Assembly: GCA_015847255.1 (NCBI GenBank)
Contig: JADLZK010001190.1
Location: forward strand, 124,001 to 188,000
DNA from: Hyparrhenia diplandra
Taxonomy: Eukaryota; Streptophyta; Magnoliopsida; Poales; Poaceae
DNA length: 64,000 nt
Reading direction: 5' to 3'
How positions within the stretch are numbered: position 1 is the stretch's first letter; each line of letters begins with the position of its first letter. The notes beneath the pieces were generated by a model. It was not told the origin of the DNA. It searched no databases and was given only the letters and a program-made list of their open reading frames with translations. Below are positions 34,845 through 46,815 of this stretch, in pieces. The translations under genes were made by a program, and so were the position numbers.

Positions 34845-37800
34845 GTGCAAGCTACCCAGCGGCCGCCGCATTCATCTTCCGAAGAACCTATTTGGACTCC
34901 GAATCCATCCACATGGCGACTTCATCCAAGTCCTCGAGGAGGCCACTTCGGACAATTATTTGCGTGTATCATCGATTCTCTTCTATCTATTCGGCAATTT
35001 TACCGACCTCCTCTCTCTTTTGAATCCCAATTTCGCTTTTATTCAGCAAATGGGAGACGATATTCTATTCCCAATTGCCGAGGGAGCAGATTCATACTTT
35101 TAGGACCTTTAGGAGATTCAAATCCCTCAGAATTCATTGAGAAGGAATCACAGAGGATCCCCTTTAAATTTGGAATTCCAGCGCCTAAGCAATGGGCAAA
35201 CACCTTCAAGACCTGGCCCTTTCCCCCAATCGCAGGATGGCGCAATTGGTACAATAGGATTCATAAAGCCGCAGCCAAGAAGGCTTGGCAATGGGATCAT
35301 CTAGAAATTAGTCAATGCTTGGATCTCTCTTTGTCGAATATGCCCAAGAATGACAGGCTCTTGACAAAGAAGCAGCTCATTTTTGGTCAAATGCCACCAA
35401 TACTTTTATGTTTGGTCATGGCCCAATGACTCCCACTTTGGCAGATGTTTTTATGATCACAGGCTTGAATGTGACAGCTAATGTTAACCCTTTCAAATAT
35501 AGAAGTGCAAGCTCACAGAAGGCAGTGGTGTCTGGAGTAAGCTATACCAAGTATATAGCAACTTACCAATCTTCAGGGCCAGTCCAAGACAAAGAATATA
35601 AAGCCTTCTTGAACATGTGGCTCTGCAGATTCATCTTTTGTGGGAAATCCAACGAGCCTACCTTGAATTATATGGTAATGGTCGAAGATTTACCGGCAAC
35701 CACACCGATTCCCTTGGGCAAGTATCTCACGGGTAGTGTGTACCATATGCCGCACGGATCACTACTCGGATGTCCCAAAAGAAGAACATATCTCGTGTAA
35801 ATGGTCCCTGGTGGTTCATTCAGATGTGGTTGTAGTTGCATATGCATCAAATTGTTTCTATTGGCACGCTTAACCTGTCCTTTCCTTCTATGAATTATGC
35901 TAAAGGTTCAGATCCTGTGAACAGGGCATGTCAATCATATGGGGAAGCAAAGCATCGACCATTACCATTGATTTTGATATTGGTCATCTATTCAAACTTT
36001 TCTTCAAAGGCTTTGATAAACCATCTTTGGTTTCTTTATGAAGATCAAGGACATTTTACCTTTCCCTTCACTTTCAATTTTGGATCTGGGTCAGATTGAT
36101 GCGGCTTCAACAGACTATCTTTAATACCTTCATTAAGCCTTGCATACTACCAGCAGAATTCAACCATGGAAAGCTAGTAACTCCCACATATGAGTTCTAC
36201 TATCCAAACATGGTAGCTAGACAGCTGGGATGTGCCCAAGTGCCCCCAAGGCTATCCTTCCGTCAAATTATCGGGCCTAGGAAATAATATACGCTCCACT
36301 TGAAGCTCTCAGAGTTTTTGACCTTGGGAAGGATTTGCCTCAGTATGCTCCTGTACCACTGATAGCAATTGAGCATGCTCACCCACTCTTCAACTCTTGG
36401 TGGCAAGGATGGCACAGTCACATTTTCAATACTGCAGTTCATCCTTTGTGTCGGCAACTGATGCCAGATTTTGAATCAGACAGTGAGGTAAACCATTTTA
36501 TCATTACTTCTCTTCACTTTCTCATTTATATTGAACCTTACTATCTCGATTTTTCTTATTCGGGATCTTGAACCGCCCCTCCTCGACACAAGCCGTCAAG
36601 TACTACACTCCTAGGCCATATCCCGCTTTAGGCTATGATGCTTTATCTGCAGGGGAAATTTAATGAAGACTCCAAAGCGGCTTTGGTCATGACTTACAAA
36701 AGAAGAACTCCAAGCTCTTCTCGTCCCAGGTCATCTCGATCTCGGAAGAAAAGAAAGGTTACACCTTCATCTCCACCAGACTTGACCTCTGAAGAGCTCA
36801 AGGAAATCAATGACAAATTTGGTAAACTCATCTATTTGTCACCTTAAGTCTATACTTTATCATTCATATTTTAACATCTACTCTTCCTCAGAAGCCCAGG
36901 ATGCCATAGATGCTGCTGCTTTCGGGATTTCAAGGCAAATTTTGGGTCTTGAAGCGGTGATTACGGAAGAAATAATTGATAATTTTCAGATGCGTCTCAT
37001 GGCAACCAAATGATCCTAGCTGATCAAATATTAAATGTTCGACTCTCCCGCAACTAGCCATCCAAAGGATCTTCAATTAACTTCTTCTAAGAATGTGGTT
37101 CCAAAACCACGCTCCTGTATCATCAATGACTCTGGTTTCTCACCGGTACCCATTATTTTTGTTGAAATTTCCAAGTAAGCGTGCATTCCTCTTACTAACT
37201 CATTTCTTGTCAGAGAAAATTTCTCCTCCATCGCCCAACTATGCTTTCAATCCTCGATGAATATGTTCAGGGTGATGAGGAAGTTGATTACGTGAAACAC
37301 TTTCAGAGGAGCATGCTTCTCGAATCCAAGAGATCTTATCCTTTTTAGAGAAAGACAGCCTATCTTCTCAAGATGTTAGCCGAATGAGAGATCTTATCAA
37401 TTTGTGCGAGCATGTAATCCCTTACGCCTCTTATCCATCCTCCATTACGGATGACCATCACCCTCTTGTCATAAGGGCAAGCGAGGAACACATGCGCTAG
37501 GCCAACACGTCGTCATCGGTATGAATCTCGGGGAACAAGAAGCCAACCAATTACATCAGCAAATTTCTTCCGGACAAAGCATGCCTTGCCCGGCTGCCCC
37601 CTACTCGGAGGATTTGAAAAACAAAAAGGCTGATCTCGAAGCAAAGCTCAAATTAGTAGAGACTCGGATCCGGGAGCATGAGAGCTAGTTATCCTCTCTT
37701 CCTTTGTCAATCAAGTCACGCACAAGACGCCTTTGTAACAATAATCAAGGAGAACAGGCAATCAAAAAGAAACTCATCCCTGGCTGTCGCCTTCTCAAGA

Positions 37801-37880
37801 GAAAGACAAGAGGATTACGGCCAAATTCAAAGAGCAAAAAGATAATGCCATCAAGCTATCAAGGCCCTCTTGAATGTGTA
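34845..37880 (+). pseudogene. Element D opposite-strand gene 1: plant mobile domain protein, broken
   Basis: Plus-strand frames give WANTFKTWPFPPIAGWRNWY (35198 on), then MTPTLADVFMITGLNVTANV and FLNMWLCRFIFCGKSNEPTL (35426-35680), and NGPWWFIQMWL followed by a stop where Gln is expected. This is the plant mobile domain (PMD) pattern also found in the MAIL/MAIN proteins. A one-base loss in a T run at about 35380 and a CAG-to-TAG change at about 35832 break it. Further exons follow, with introns such as 36823-36892 (donor GTAAAC, acceptor CTTCCTCAG) and 37180-37214. The 37500-37886 part is Lys/Glu/Leu-rich and probably coiled-coil. Extra ORFs with PMD on the antisense strand are known in Tat-lineage elements; their role is unproven. 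Confidence 0.7.
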
Positions 37881-38151
37881 ATTTAGAAGTATAACACATC
37901 CCTCTCGTAGGTGTATTTTTACTTGTCGAACCATGCCTTTTTTTTTCGAAAGATGCCGTTACCGAATGAGTTCTTTCCGAATGATAACGTTGCGAATCAA
38001 ACCTCCTCTAGGGTTTTAGTAGCACGCCAACTTCATGAGCCTCAGTCCATTAGTGAAAAACTTGGCCCAACTCGGCTAACAACTTCCGGACTCTTTCGTG
38101 GAGTAGTGGACCGGGCGAAACCGCCGCCTCCCCCGCCAATTATCTCGACAT

Positions 38152-38160
38152 CTATAAATA
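38152..38160 (+). promoter_or_regulatory. TATA box for element D opposite-strand gene 2
   Basis: CTATAAATA lies about 125 nt before ATG 38285. The intervening leader is pyrimidine-rich (CCTTCTCCTCTCC, TTCCCTCTTTCTTTCCCTCC), as in plant 5' UTRs. Confidence 0.65.
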
Positions 38161-38284
38161 CGAGGGAACTTGTCCTCTAAAACCAATCCGAACAAAACTC
38201 TTGCCTTCCTAGAAACTTTTGTCCTTCTCCTCTCCGAGAAAAGCAAGAAAACTTCCCTCTTTCTTTCCCTCCCGATCTCCCGCC

Positions 38285-39151
38285 ATGGTCGACGGTGATA
38301 ACCATGGCAAGCGCCCGCAGAGGAGGTGGCGGAGAGAACCGGCGGCCGCCGGCGCTTGATCGGGTGAGCTTTGATACTTTTAATTCTTCAATGTTGGATC
38401 ATATTTCCAATGCGCAACTGCTAACTCTTTGTTCAATTTTAGATCTTGATCATGCGCCCAGGTTGCCGCCGCCGACGCAGACACAAGCTCCTCCCGCCTT
38501 CCGGTGCCGAACCCACCTTCCCCTGATTCGGCGGGGGTCCAGCCTCTTCCGACGAGCTGCCATGGGAGGAGCGCCCTGTTCTCCCGGCTCCAAATCCGGG
38601 CCGCCCGCAATGAGCGGGGACGAGGCCAGAGAGAGTTCTCGGATTACTCGAGAAGATGGGCGCAAACATTGGGATTGGGAAGACCGGGTGCGGATGATTG
38701 ACACCATCGCGGGTTCTCGAATGAATCTTTCCTTGCGGTTTTTCCATTGAATCCATATCTGTGAATATGCATTCTTACCGCGATGCATTCTTTCGCTCAT
38801 GCAGCTCGAGGGGAGGAGCTCGATCGTGTCAATCTTGGCGGCAACAAGAGTCGCCCGACAGGGTGGTGGTGGTAGCCCGGCGAGCGGTTGAAGCTCGCCT
38901 TCTTGTCGATGTGGCGGACAACCGCATTTGATGAGGTGGCTTTGCAGGCGTCCACCTCGGCGCAGCCTCACGGGTTTGACCGCCCCTATCCTCTCACACC
39001 GGAGAGGATTACTCGACGAGGAGTGTTGGCTTGGGCGAAGTTCGCGGATGCCGACAACGTCGATCGCCCGTTGGAGCGCTACGAGGATCATGCCACCGCC
39101 GCCGCCGCCGCCACTACCGCCGAGATGGTTCTTGACAAGCTGCAGGAGTAG
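38285..39151 (+). pseudogene. Element D opposite-strand gene 2, unknown protein
   Basis: Two candidate start codons (38285 and 38304) follow a TATA box and CT-rich leader. From 38304 the frame encodes MASARRGGGGENRRPPALDR and reaches a donor GTGAGC at 38364; the matching acceptor is TTCAATTTTAG ending at 38442. Downstream coding is split among frames, with plausible pieces at 38504-38701 and 38888-39151, the latter containing LTPERITRRGVLAWAKFADA and ending DKLQE. It has no domain I recognise. High GC and CG/CTG-rich content make it prone to consensus errors. AATAAA follows 29 nt after the stop. Confidence 0.5.
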
Positions 39152-39179
39152 TTTGTAACTAGGACTTTCTTGGCGGATG

Positions 39180-39185
39180 AATAAA
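39180..39185 (+). terminator. Polyadenylation signal after opposite-strand gene 2
   Basis: AATAAA lies 29 nt beyond the stop codon at 39149-39151, a good position for a short 3' UTR. Confidence 0.5.
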
Positions 39186-39414
39186 ATTTCTATTTTTGTT
39201 TCCCGTATCAATCTTGTTTGAGCTCCTTTGCCGAATACGTCTTCCGAACGAAAAAACCCCCATTCGGCAATCTTTTTGCCGACGTCGACAATTCCGATTC
39301 ACAAGATTTCCACCGTTTAGAAAACATTAAAATAATACTCGTGTCCTTCTCGCTTCCCAATAAACCTACTTCCATCCATATTTATTGAAGAATCTTCCGG
39401 AAAATATCCTTTCC

Positions 39415-39424
39415 TTTTAAATAC
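39415..39424 (+). promoter_or_regulatory. TATA-like box for element D opposite-strand gene 3
   Basis: TTTTAAATAC lies about 85 nt upstream of ATG 39504. It is weaker than the other internal TATA boxes but correctly placed. Confidence 0.5.
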
Positions 39425-39503
39425 GCCAACAACACACTTTGTCCTCCATCCCTCTAGTAGTTGGTCTAGCGTAGTAGCACTTCGAGAACACTTCAACACA
39501 GCA

Positions 39504-40075
39504 ATGGCGGACAAGGGCAAAGAACCGCATCGGATTCATCTCGTGAATCACCCAAAGCCCGAGTAAGTCAATCCCATTTGAAATCCCTAATCGCTCTCAT
39601 ATGATTCCATCATTGTAATCTCCTTTTCATACTTAGGGCGCACATCCATCCGGATTTTGCTCTCGGATCAAGCTCTATCCCAATCCCGATTCCTTGGACT
39701 CTTCGGATGAAGAACTCCCCTCAAGACATTTCCATTCTCAAGCGCAGGCTCCGCCAGAGAAACGCCGACGCAAAGATCTTGAAACAGATCTAAACGTTGT
39801 GCATTCTTACGCTAATGCAGAGCGTGCACATCGTATGCATCTGGAAGTTCATATCGGAGGTAAATTTCATTTAGCACTTACTCGATTCTTTCTCTTATTC
39901 CATTGATCATCTATTATTCCTGCTCTTCTCAGAGATTTCCGAGCAGCACACTCATCTCCGTATGGCGGTCGAAGGCTTAGTGCGTGTTTTGGACATCCCA
40001 ATGGATCCACCAGTTCTTCATGTACAAGCGGTCATCGACCAAGTCAAGGAGGCTATGAAGAAGAAAAACCCTTAG
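39504..40075 (+). CDS. Element D opposite-strand gene 3, three exons, unknown small protein
   Basis: Exon 1 (39504-39562) encodes MADKGKEPHRIHLVNHPKP and stops at a GTAAGT donor. Exon 2 (39637-39859) follows a TTTTCATACTTAG acceptor and contains DSSDEELPSRHFHSQAQAPP, KRRRKDLETDLNVVHSYANA and EVHIG before a GTAAAT donor. Exon 3 (39933-40075) follows TGCTCTTCTCAG and gives SEQHTHLRMAVEGLVRVL, DIPMDPPVLHVQAVIDQV and KEAMKKKNP before TAG. The exon 2-3 join keeps the frame. One frameshift lies early in exon 2 (about 39660-39690). The protein would be about 140 residues, acidic then basic, with an amphipathic C-terminal helix; no known family. It has its own TATA-like box and AATAAA, and lies tail-to-tail with integrase. 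Confidence 0.55.
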
Positions 40076-40077
40076 AT

Positions 40078-40083
40078 AATAAA
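40078..40083 (+). terminator. Polyadenylation signal after opposite-strand gene 3
   Basis: AATAAA lies two bases after the stop codon of gene 3. It is very close, but plant signals can overlap the stop region. The integrase on the other strand ends about 230 bp further on. Confidence 0.4.
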
Positions 40084-40311
40084 ATCATGTAGTTTCTCTT
40101 GTTAATGCGGGTTCCTCTCGTATGAATCTTGCTCAAGATGTATGAACTTATGATCTATCTCGAGGCGAGTTCTTCCTTTTTTTACGTTTGTTTTTGTATC
40201 AAGGCGATGTATCCGGTACACATCGGCTATAAAACCCCTGAAGTCGATTTTATCAATCGGCTTTTGTCTTAACAATATATTACGTCTCTTGTCTTGATTC
40301 AACGACCAATT

Positions 40312-41714
40312 TCAATCTTTGGGATAGTATTTTTTCAAGTACCGCCATTGATAGCTCTTTCAAATATTTCTCCGGATAATGTTTTCAATATATATGCATT
40401 GCCGGGAACACACTTGTGTACTCGGTAAGGTCCTTTCCAATTGGGAGACCATTTGCCGAATGCCTTAATTTTTGATCCAATCGGCAATATGGTTTGCCAA
40501 ACTAGTTCTTCTTCGACAAATTCCTTGACCTTAACCTTTTTGTTTTAATACTTGGCAACACGCATCTTGTTCTTTTCAATATGTTCCAGAGCCTTAAGAC
40601 GAATTTGATGTAAATCTTCCAATTCATCTATCATGAGATTATTATAATCTTCTGTTTTTAAATCTTTTTTGCAGCACTATTCTCCTTGATTTCAAACGCA
40701 ATTCCCATGGTAGTCTTGCATGATGACCATAAACCAACTCATAAGGAGAAGTTTTAGTAGAACCATGACAAGCCATTCGATAAATCCCAGAGAGCCTCAT
40801 TGAGAACCAAATGCCATCTTCTTGGTTTCTCCTTAATCTTTTTTCTGAATAATCTTGATCATGATTTTATTTGATGCCTCTGCTTGACCATTGGCTTGAG
40901 CATAATAAGGAGATGAATTATTCAATTTAAAGCCCATCTTTGTCGGCAAAGTCACAAAATTCTAAAGAAGTAAACCGAGTTCCCCGATCGCTTGTTATGG
41001 TGCGAGGGATTCCAAACCTATAGATTATATGTTCCTTAACAAAACTGATCATATTTTCTCGATGTTACCTTCTTTAGAGGAACGCCTCAACCCACTTGGT
41101 AAAATAGTGCATTTGCCAAAAGCACAAATTGATGCCCCTTACTAGATGGAGGATTTTATTTGTCCAATTAAGTCAATACCCCATCCTCTGAATGGCCAAG
41201 GTTTTATTATTGGATTCATAGCTGATCTTTGGAGCTCTCTCGAATATTTCTAAATTTCGACAATTTTGGCATCCTTTGTAATATTCAAAGCAATCTTCTA
41301 ACATCGTCGGCCAAAAATAGCCTGTTCTTCTTATTATCCACTTCATTCGGTAAGCAGATTGATGTGCTCCACATAAACCATCATGCACTTCACTTATCAT
41401 CCTTTTGGCTTCCTCCGAATCCAGACATTTAAGCAAAACCCCATCTATGGACTTATAATATAATTGATTGTCAAGAAGTACAAACTTAATAGCTTTATAC
41501 GAAGTCTTGAGATACTCTTCGTGATGGATTTCTCGTATTCGGTAATTTCTTTTCTCCAATCGGTATCTGCTTCATCATTACCGAATGCGTATAGGTCCAC
41601 AAACAAATGCTTCTTGATTTTCTCTATATCCGGATGCACTTTGAGCGCCTTATTAGCCTCTCCGTTAGATTCCCTAGGGATGTGATGTAATGTGACAACT
41701 CGAAAGCCTTTCAA
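40312..41714 (-). pseudogene. Element D integrase
   Basis: 41559-41173 carries the N-terminal zinc-binding region (VHDGLCGAHQSAYRMKWIIR, CFEYYKGCQNCR), an HHCC finger. The core follows with PWPFRGWGIDLIGQI holding the first catalytic Asp (about 41205-41160), then breaks into several frames. Near 40470-40312 the C-terminal domain reappears (GKWSPNWKGPYRVHKCVPGN and ILKTLSGE). The core is interrupted by stops and frameshifts. The upstream frame 41714-41445 belongs to the linker between the second RNase H and integrase. Confidence 0.8.
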
Positions 41715-43574
41715 TATCTCCTTGCACTCTTGAAGTATATCCTCAAGATTTCATCTTTGCACTCATACTGACCAAGCAACTGTTTAATTACCAATTCTAA
41801 ATCTCCAAATATTTCAACAAAGAATAGCTTGGGCATCTTTGAGGAAATATAAACCTCTCGAGTAGTGCTTCATATTCAACTTGATTGTTAGTCACTGACT
41901 GTTTTATAGGTATAGCATATTCAAAAATTGCTCCTGGGGTGAAATTAGGAAAATACCAACACCACCTCCTTTACCCACACGATGACCCATCAAAAAATAA
42001 TGTCCATGGCATAATATCAACAAGTTCAGCAGAATCACCGTGGTGTTGAGTAATAAAATCAGCTATAATTTGGCCTTTAATGACTTTAGCACTTTCAAAT
42101 CTTAAATCAAACTCGGATAAAGCCAAAACCCATTTGCCAATCCTACCATTCAAAATTGGCATTGATAACATGTGTTTAATCACATCAAACTTTGAAACCA
42201 CTATACATTCGGCATTTAACAAATAGTGCCGAAGTTTGGTACATGAGTAATAGACACATAAACAAAGTTGCTCTATAGCCGAATATCTTGTCTCTGGATC
42301 CAGCATTCTCCGGCTTAAATATGCTATTACTCTCTCCTTTCCCTCATACTCTTGCATAAGGGCCGATCCAATAGTTTGATTATCGGCCGCCACGTACAAC
42401 TTAAAAGGCTTGTCAAGCTGAGGAGGTACCAAAACTGGTGGTGCCTTCATGTACTCCTTGATTTCATCGAGAGCCTTTTGTTGTACGTCACTCCACGCAA
42501 ATACTTGATCCTTCTTGAGCCTCAACAACGGAGAGAACGGTAATACTCGCTCAGATAAATTAGATATGAATCTTCTCACAAAATTAATCTTCCCGAGTAA
42601 CGATTGCAGTTCAGTTAAATTTGTTGGAGGAACCACCTTATCAATAGCTTCCATGCTTTTCTTTCCAACTTCAATTCCTCCTTTGTGAACCAAGAATCCC
42701 AAAAATTCTCCAGCTGACACTCCAAAGGCACACTTGTTTGGATTCATTTTTAATCCATGCTTTCTGGTGCACTCCAAAGTCTTCTTTAAGTCAGCCAAAT
42801 GTATTTCATAGCTCTTGGACTTAACAACCACATCGTCTATATAAATCTCTACAATCTTGCCGATCAACTCATGGAATATATAATTCATAGCTCTCTGATA
42901 AGTTGCACCAGCATTCTTTAATCCGAATGTCATTACTATCCACTCGAATAGGCCAATATGCCCGGGGGCATCTAAAAGCGATCTTGATACATCCTTGGCG
43001 ACCATGAATATCTGGTTATACCCAAAGCATTGCCATCCATGAAACTAATCACTTCATGACCAGCAGCTGCATCCACCAGCAAATCAGCATTCGGCATTGG
43101 ATATCCATCCATAGGAGTAGCCTTGTTGAGATCTCTGAAGTCTATGCAAACTCTCATCTTTCCATTTTTCTTGTAGACAGGAACTATATTGGAGATCCAC
43201 TCTGCATATCTACATGGCCGAATAAAGTTTGCTTCTAATAATCTTTCAATTTCCTTCTTTACATCGGCCAATACCTCATCCTTGTATATTTTCCGAGGAG
43301 GTTGTTTATATGGTCTATAACCAGCTTTAATTGGTAACTCAGGTTCAACAATATCTCGATCCAGACCAGGCATCTCTGAATAATCCCATGCAAAACAATC
43401 TTTGTATTCCGTTAGCAAATCCACCAACTCTTGCCTGAACTCGGGATCCAAGTTAGCACTGATGTATGTCGGCCTTGGTTTATCTCCATTTCCAATGTCC
43501 ACTTCTTCTAACTTATCGGCCGACATAAACCCTCGTCCTAACTTCCCTTTGTTGCCATCAATAGGGTTACCCAT
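41700..43574 (-). pseudogene. Element D reverse transcriptase, RNase H and second (archaeal-type) RNase H
   Basis: 43574-42972 encodes the RT fingers (EIERLLEANFIRPCRYAEWI, SNIVPVYKKNGKMRVCIDFR, DLNKATPMDGYPMPNADLLV). 43005-41971 continues with MTFGLKNAGATYQRAMNYIF, the catalytic VEIYIDDVVVKS (YIDD), the connection (LQSLLGKINFVRRFISNLSE) and a first RNase H (PFKLYVAADNQTIGSALMQE). It then begins a second RNase H (WTLFFDGSSCG), continued in another frame as SVTNNQVEYEALL (about 41915-41870). Two RNase H domains in series mark the Tat lineage. One frameshift separates the two RT frames near 42990. Confidence 0.92.
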
Positions 43575-44338
43575 TAAAAATTGCTATTTGAGCCGACTGC
43601 TTGTATCGGCCGTTGGTCTCTGTCTCGGGGATTGACTGGACCTTCTTCCCACTCTTTTCCAGAAAAGCAATCAATTCCATCATATTCCCAAAAAGCCAAT
43701 TCGGCACTAGCCACGCTTACCGAATCATCAGCATGCACTACTTCAACGTCATCAGCAATCCACTGGATCAAAATTTGATGCATTGTAGAAGGGATGCAAC
43801 AATTAGCATGAATCCAATCTCTTCCCAAAAGCAAGCTATATGCCCCCTTGCCATCAATGACAAAGAATGTTGTGATCAGTGTCTTGGATCCAATCATTAA
43901 TTCCACATGTACTGCTCCCTTTGTGTCTGAAGGATTCCCGGCAAAATCTCTAAGTACCATGTCTGTCTTTAGGAGATCTTCATTATTAAAACCCAGCTTC
44001 CTGAATGTAGTATACGGCATAACGTTGATTGCAGCTCCACCATCCACAAACATTTTTCCCAGAGGTTTTCCATTGACATACCCCTTTAAATAGAGTGGCT
44101 TCAAATGCCTGTTATTGATTGGCCTATGGAAAAGCGCTTGTTTCGACAATACTAGCTGTGGCGCCAACCCCGCAAATTCAGTTTCATCAAAGTCGAGAAT
44201 ACACTTCATCTCGATCATCTTGTCCCTCGGGAGCTTCAAACTCGATGGGAGGAAAAAGGTCATAACCACATCAGGTGAAGGTTTTGACTCATTCGGTTTC
44301 TTAGGGCGCCACACTTGTCTTTTTTTGATTTGCGGCAT
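43574..44338 (-). pseudogene. Element D aspartic protease
   Basis: An open frame of 254 codons with MFVDGGAAINVMPYTTFRKL (the D-G-G active-site loop used by Tat protease), a flap region (VELMIGSKTLITTFFVIDGK) and SLLLGRDWIHANCCIPSTMH. It reads into the RT frame at 43574. The protease would cut the Gag-Pol precursor. Confidence 0.88.
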
Positions 44339-44349
44339 CCTTAAGTTCC

Positions 44350-46240
44350 CGATTCCTCAACCGTTGAACTCTCCTTTTCTCGACTTTTTCCCGAGACACG
44401 GAGGACACCACCGGCCTTTTCGCCATATATATTCAGATTCATAGCTCTCCTCCATGTAGTCATCATCATTGCTCCACTCCTCATCGGCATACCTTTTCCC
44501 TTGCCGATTATCGGGACTTATCATTTTTAAACGCCGATCATCCTACGGATACTGAATTCCAAGTCTTTCTTGGATGGGGACGGCGATTGGCTCTACCTTG
44601 CCTATATTCATAATATTGATCACTGCATTCGGGACAATTGTTTCTAGATGGTAACTTCAAACCCTCATTCCAACAATGTGCAAGAAAGAACATCCCCAAT
44701 GAGACTGTTCTTGCTCCCCGAGATATTCCTCTGCTCTCGATGATAGGCCTCCTCCTCATATCTTCTCCTTTCTTCCATGAACCTCTTTTTTTAAATAATG
44801 TTCTTTTTCTTGCTCTCTCCGCCATTTGTTGAGTAAGATACGAGAAGTGACTCTAGGTTTGAAGTTTCTCCCTTTTCAAACCGGCTATTCGGAAAACCGA
44901 GCCCTTTTGGACTTCTTTAACAGACACTTGCCGATGGGATCAACGGATCCATTAGCTCTTGCTCGTCGTAAGTCGGGACTTTCATCTTACCCTTAGAATC
45001 ACTGGAAATTTACCATGTTTCTTTGTAAAACCCATCATGTTAACAGGAAAGGGTTCAGAATCTATCTTCATTTTTCCAGTAAACTTCAAGTGTCCATCTC
45101 GAATAGCCTGTTGAATCTTGACCCTGAATACTCGGCAATCATTGATAGAGTGAGTATTGGTGTTATGGAAACCACAATACTTTTTGTCTTTAACCCCTTC
45201 TGGCCTGAGCATGGGATGACCTTCAGATAACTTCACTCGTCCTTCTTTTATCAGCAATTCAAAGAGCTTGTCTGATTTAGTAACATCAAAACTATATGCC
45301 CCCTTGTCTTGCTTGACCCACTTGGGAAGAGCTTGAGTAGGCTCCTTGGCCCACACTATCTCGAAGCAGCAATTTCATTCTCATCCTCATACTCACAAGC
45401 TTGCTCCGAAATTGTTCATACACATCAATCATTGCATTATTTTTTCCGAATCGATTATCCCTTTTAAAGCTTTGAGCACGAGTACTCATCAAAGTCAAGC
45501 GTTGTGACAACTGCCCAAGATCATCAAACTCCATACCGAACGACTTCTCCCTTATGTTAGGATGCATGTCTGCTATGGCCATTCCAGAAGCCGATCATCC
45601 GGAATATTTAGAGAGTAGCATAGATTCTTGACTTCCCCGAACCTCCTAACAAACTTCGAGAGGGGTTTCATTGGTTCTCATCCTCAAGCTCATAAGATCT
45701 ACCATCTTCTTTTCATTGGTTCCAAGTATAGAAGTATGAGTGAAACTTTTGTTCCAAATCAGCCCAAGTGCCAATGGAATTCTTTGTGGTGAAGAAAACC
45801 ATGTAAATGCCGGTCTGTGAGGGATAAGGGGAAATATCGATTTGAAAGCATCATACGTATTAGCTTCTCCCAACCGGATCAAGTACACGCTAATGTGCTC
45901 AATGGTACTAGTGTCATCGACCAGAGAATTTTGAAAAATCACTTGGTACTTTCACCACGGATGGTAATGCCACTTTATTGTACCATTCGGGAAAAGGAGA
46001 CTGGTAGGAATGTGTTCGTCCCTTTGGGTTTCAAGCCGAACTGATTCTCGCATCATATCGCCCATCCCGTGCATGAGGGCATCAATGGGATACGTGTCTT
46101 TCTTGACTGATTCTCCACCTATCCTTTCTGAGCGCACTTTGATACCTGGGGTTTGGAAGAGCATGCATGTTATTGAAATCCGTGTACTCTATATAACCTT
46201 CACCAAATGGATTACGGTTGAAGTCGATTAGTTGCGAGAA
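44350..46240 (-). pseudogene. Element D gag
   Basis: Frames 46164-45952, 45942-45646, 45582-45292 and 45356-44982 follow one another. They contain ISVYLIRLGEANTYDAFKSI, PAFTWFSSPQRIPLALGLIW and KKMVDLMSLRMRTNETPLEV, which form the gag core. Later, CGFHNTNTHSINDCRVFRVK holds the C-x-F-H ... C finger of Tat gag. 44825-44538 has an additional basic region with CPECSDQYYEYRQGR. Short frameshifts separate the parts. Confidence 0.78.
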
Positions 46241-46789
46241 TGAATCTTATAAGCAGAATGTGGTATTGTATCCGAAGCTCCAAATAATGCTTGACTAAGC
46301 GCTTTTTTTATTACATTTGACTTCTTCTCTCATATTTTTTCCTCCCGATCCTTCAACTCCCGGTATCACCCGGGGCTTTACGTGGAGCGTTGAAATAAAC
46401 AGGCCCTCTCATAGGTCCTCTTTGTTTCTTCAAAGCGTTTGTCTGCTGCAGGACCAAAAGTTTCCTTCATTATAGATCTGAAGGTATTGAGAAAAGCAGT
46501 ATTGTGATTAAGCATAGCAGCTCCAAGAGACTTGTCAAACATTGCTTGCACCCTCGATTTTCTTCAGCTTACGCATAATCGATTGCCGGGAAGAAGAACT
46601 CTTGGGAAACTAGTTTTCTTGATGATCTTCCCACTTTTGTTCTTGGAATATGACAGCAAGCATTTGTCTATGTACTGGCTGGCCAATTTCTTCGGCATCT
46701 CTTGCATATCATTCGGAAGATCTTCCATGGTGACGTCCAGAACGTCATCCCCGCAGCGGAGGCGTCAGGCATCTTGAATCAAACTTGAT

Positions 46790-46808
46790 GGTCCCACCCG
46801 GCGTGCCA
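46790..46808 (-). other. Element D primer binding site
   Basis: The minus strand reads TGGCACGCCGGGTGGGACC, seven bases inside the 5' LTR. This resembles primer sites of Tat-like elements; the tRNA was not assigned. Confidence 0.7.
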
Positions 46809-46815
46809 AAAAGTG

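Noticed and set aside
38450..39211. 253-codon open frame on the minus strand
   Set aside because: It is antisense to the GC-rich opposite-strand gene 2 of element D and is Arg/Gly/Ser-rich without a domain; the plus strand has promoter and poly(A) signals instead.
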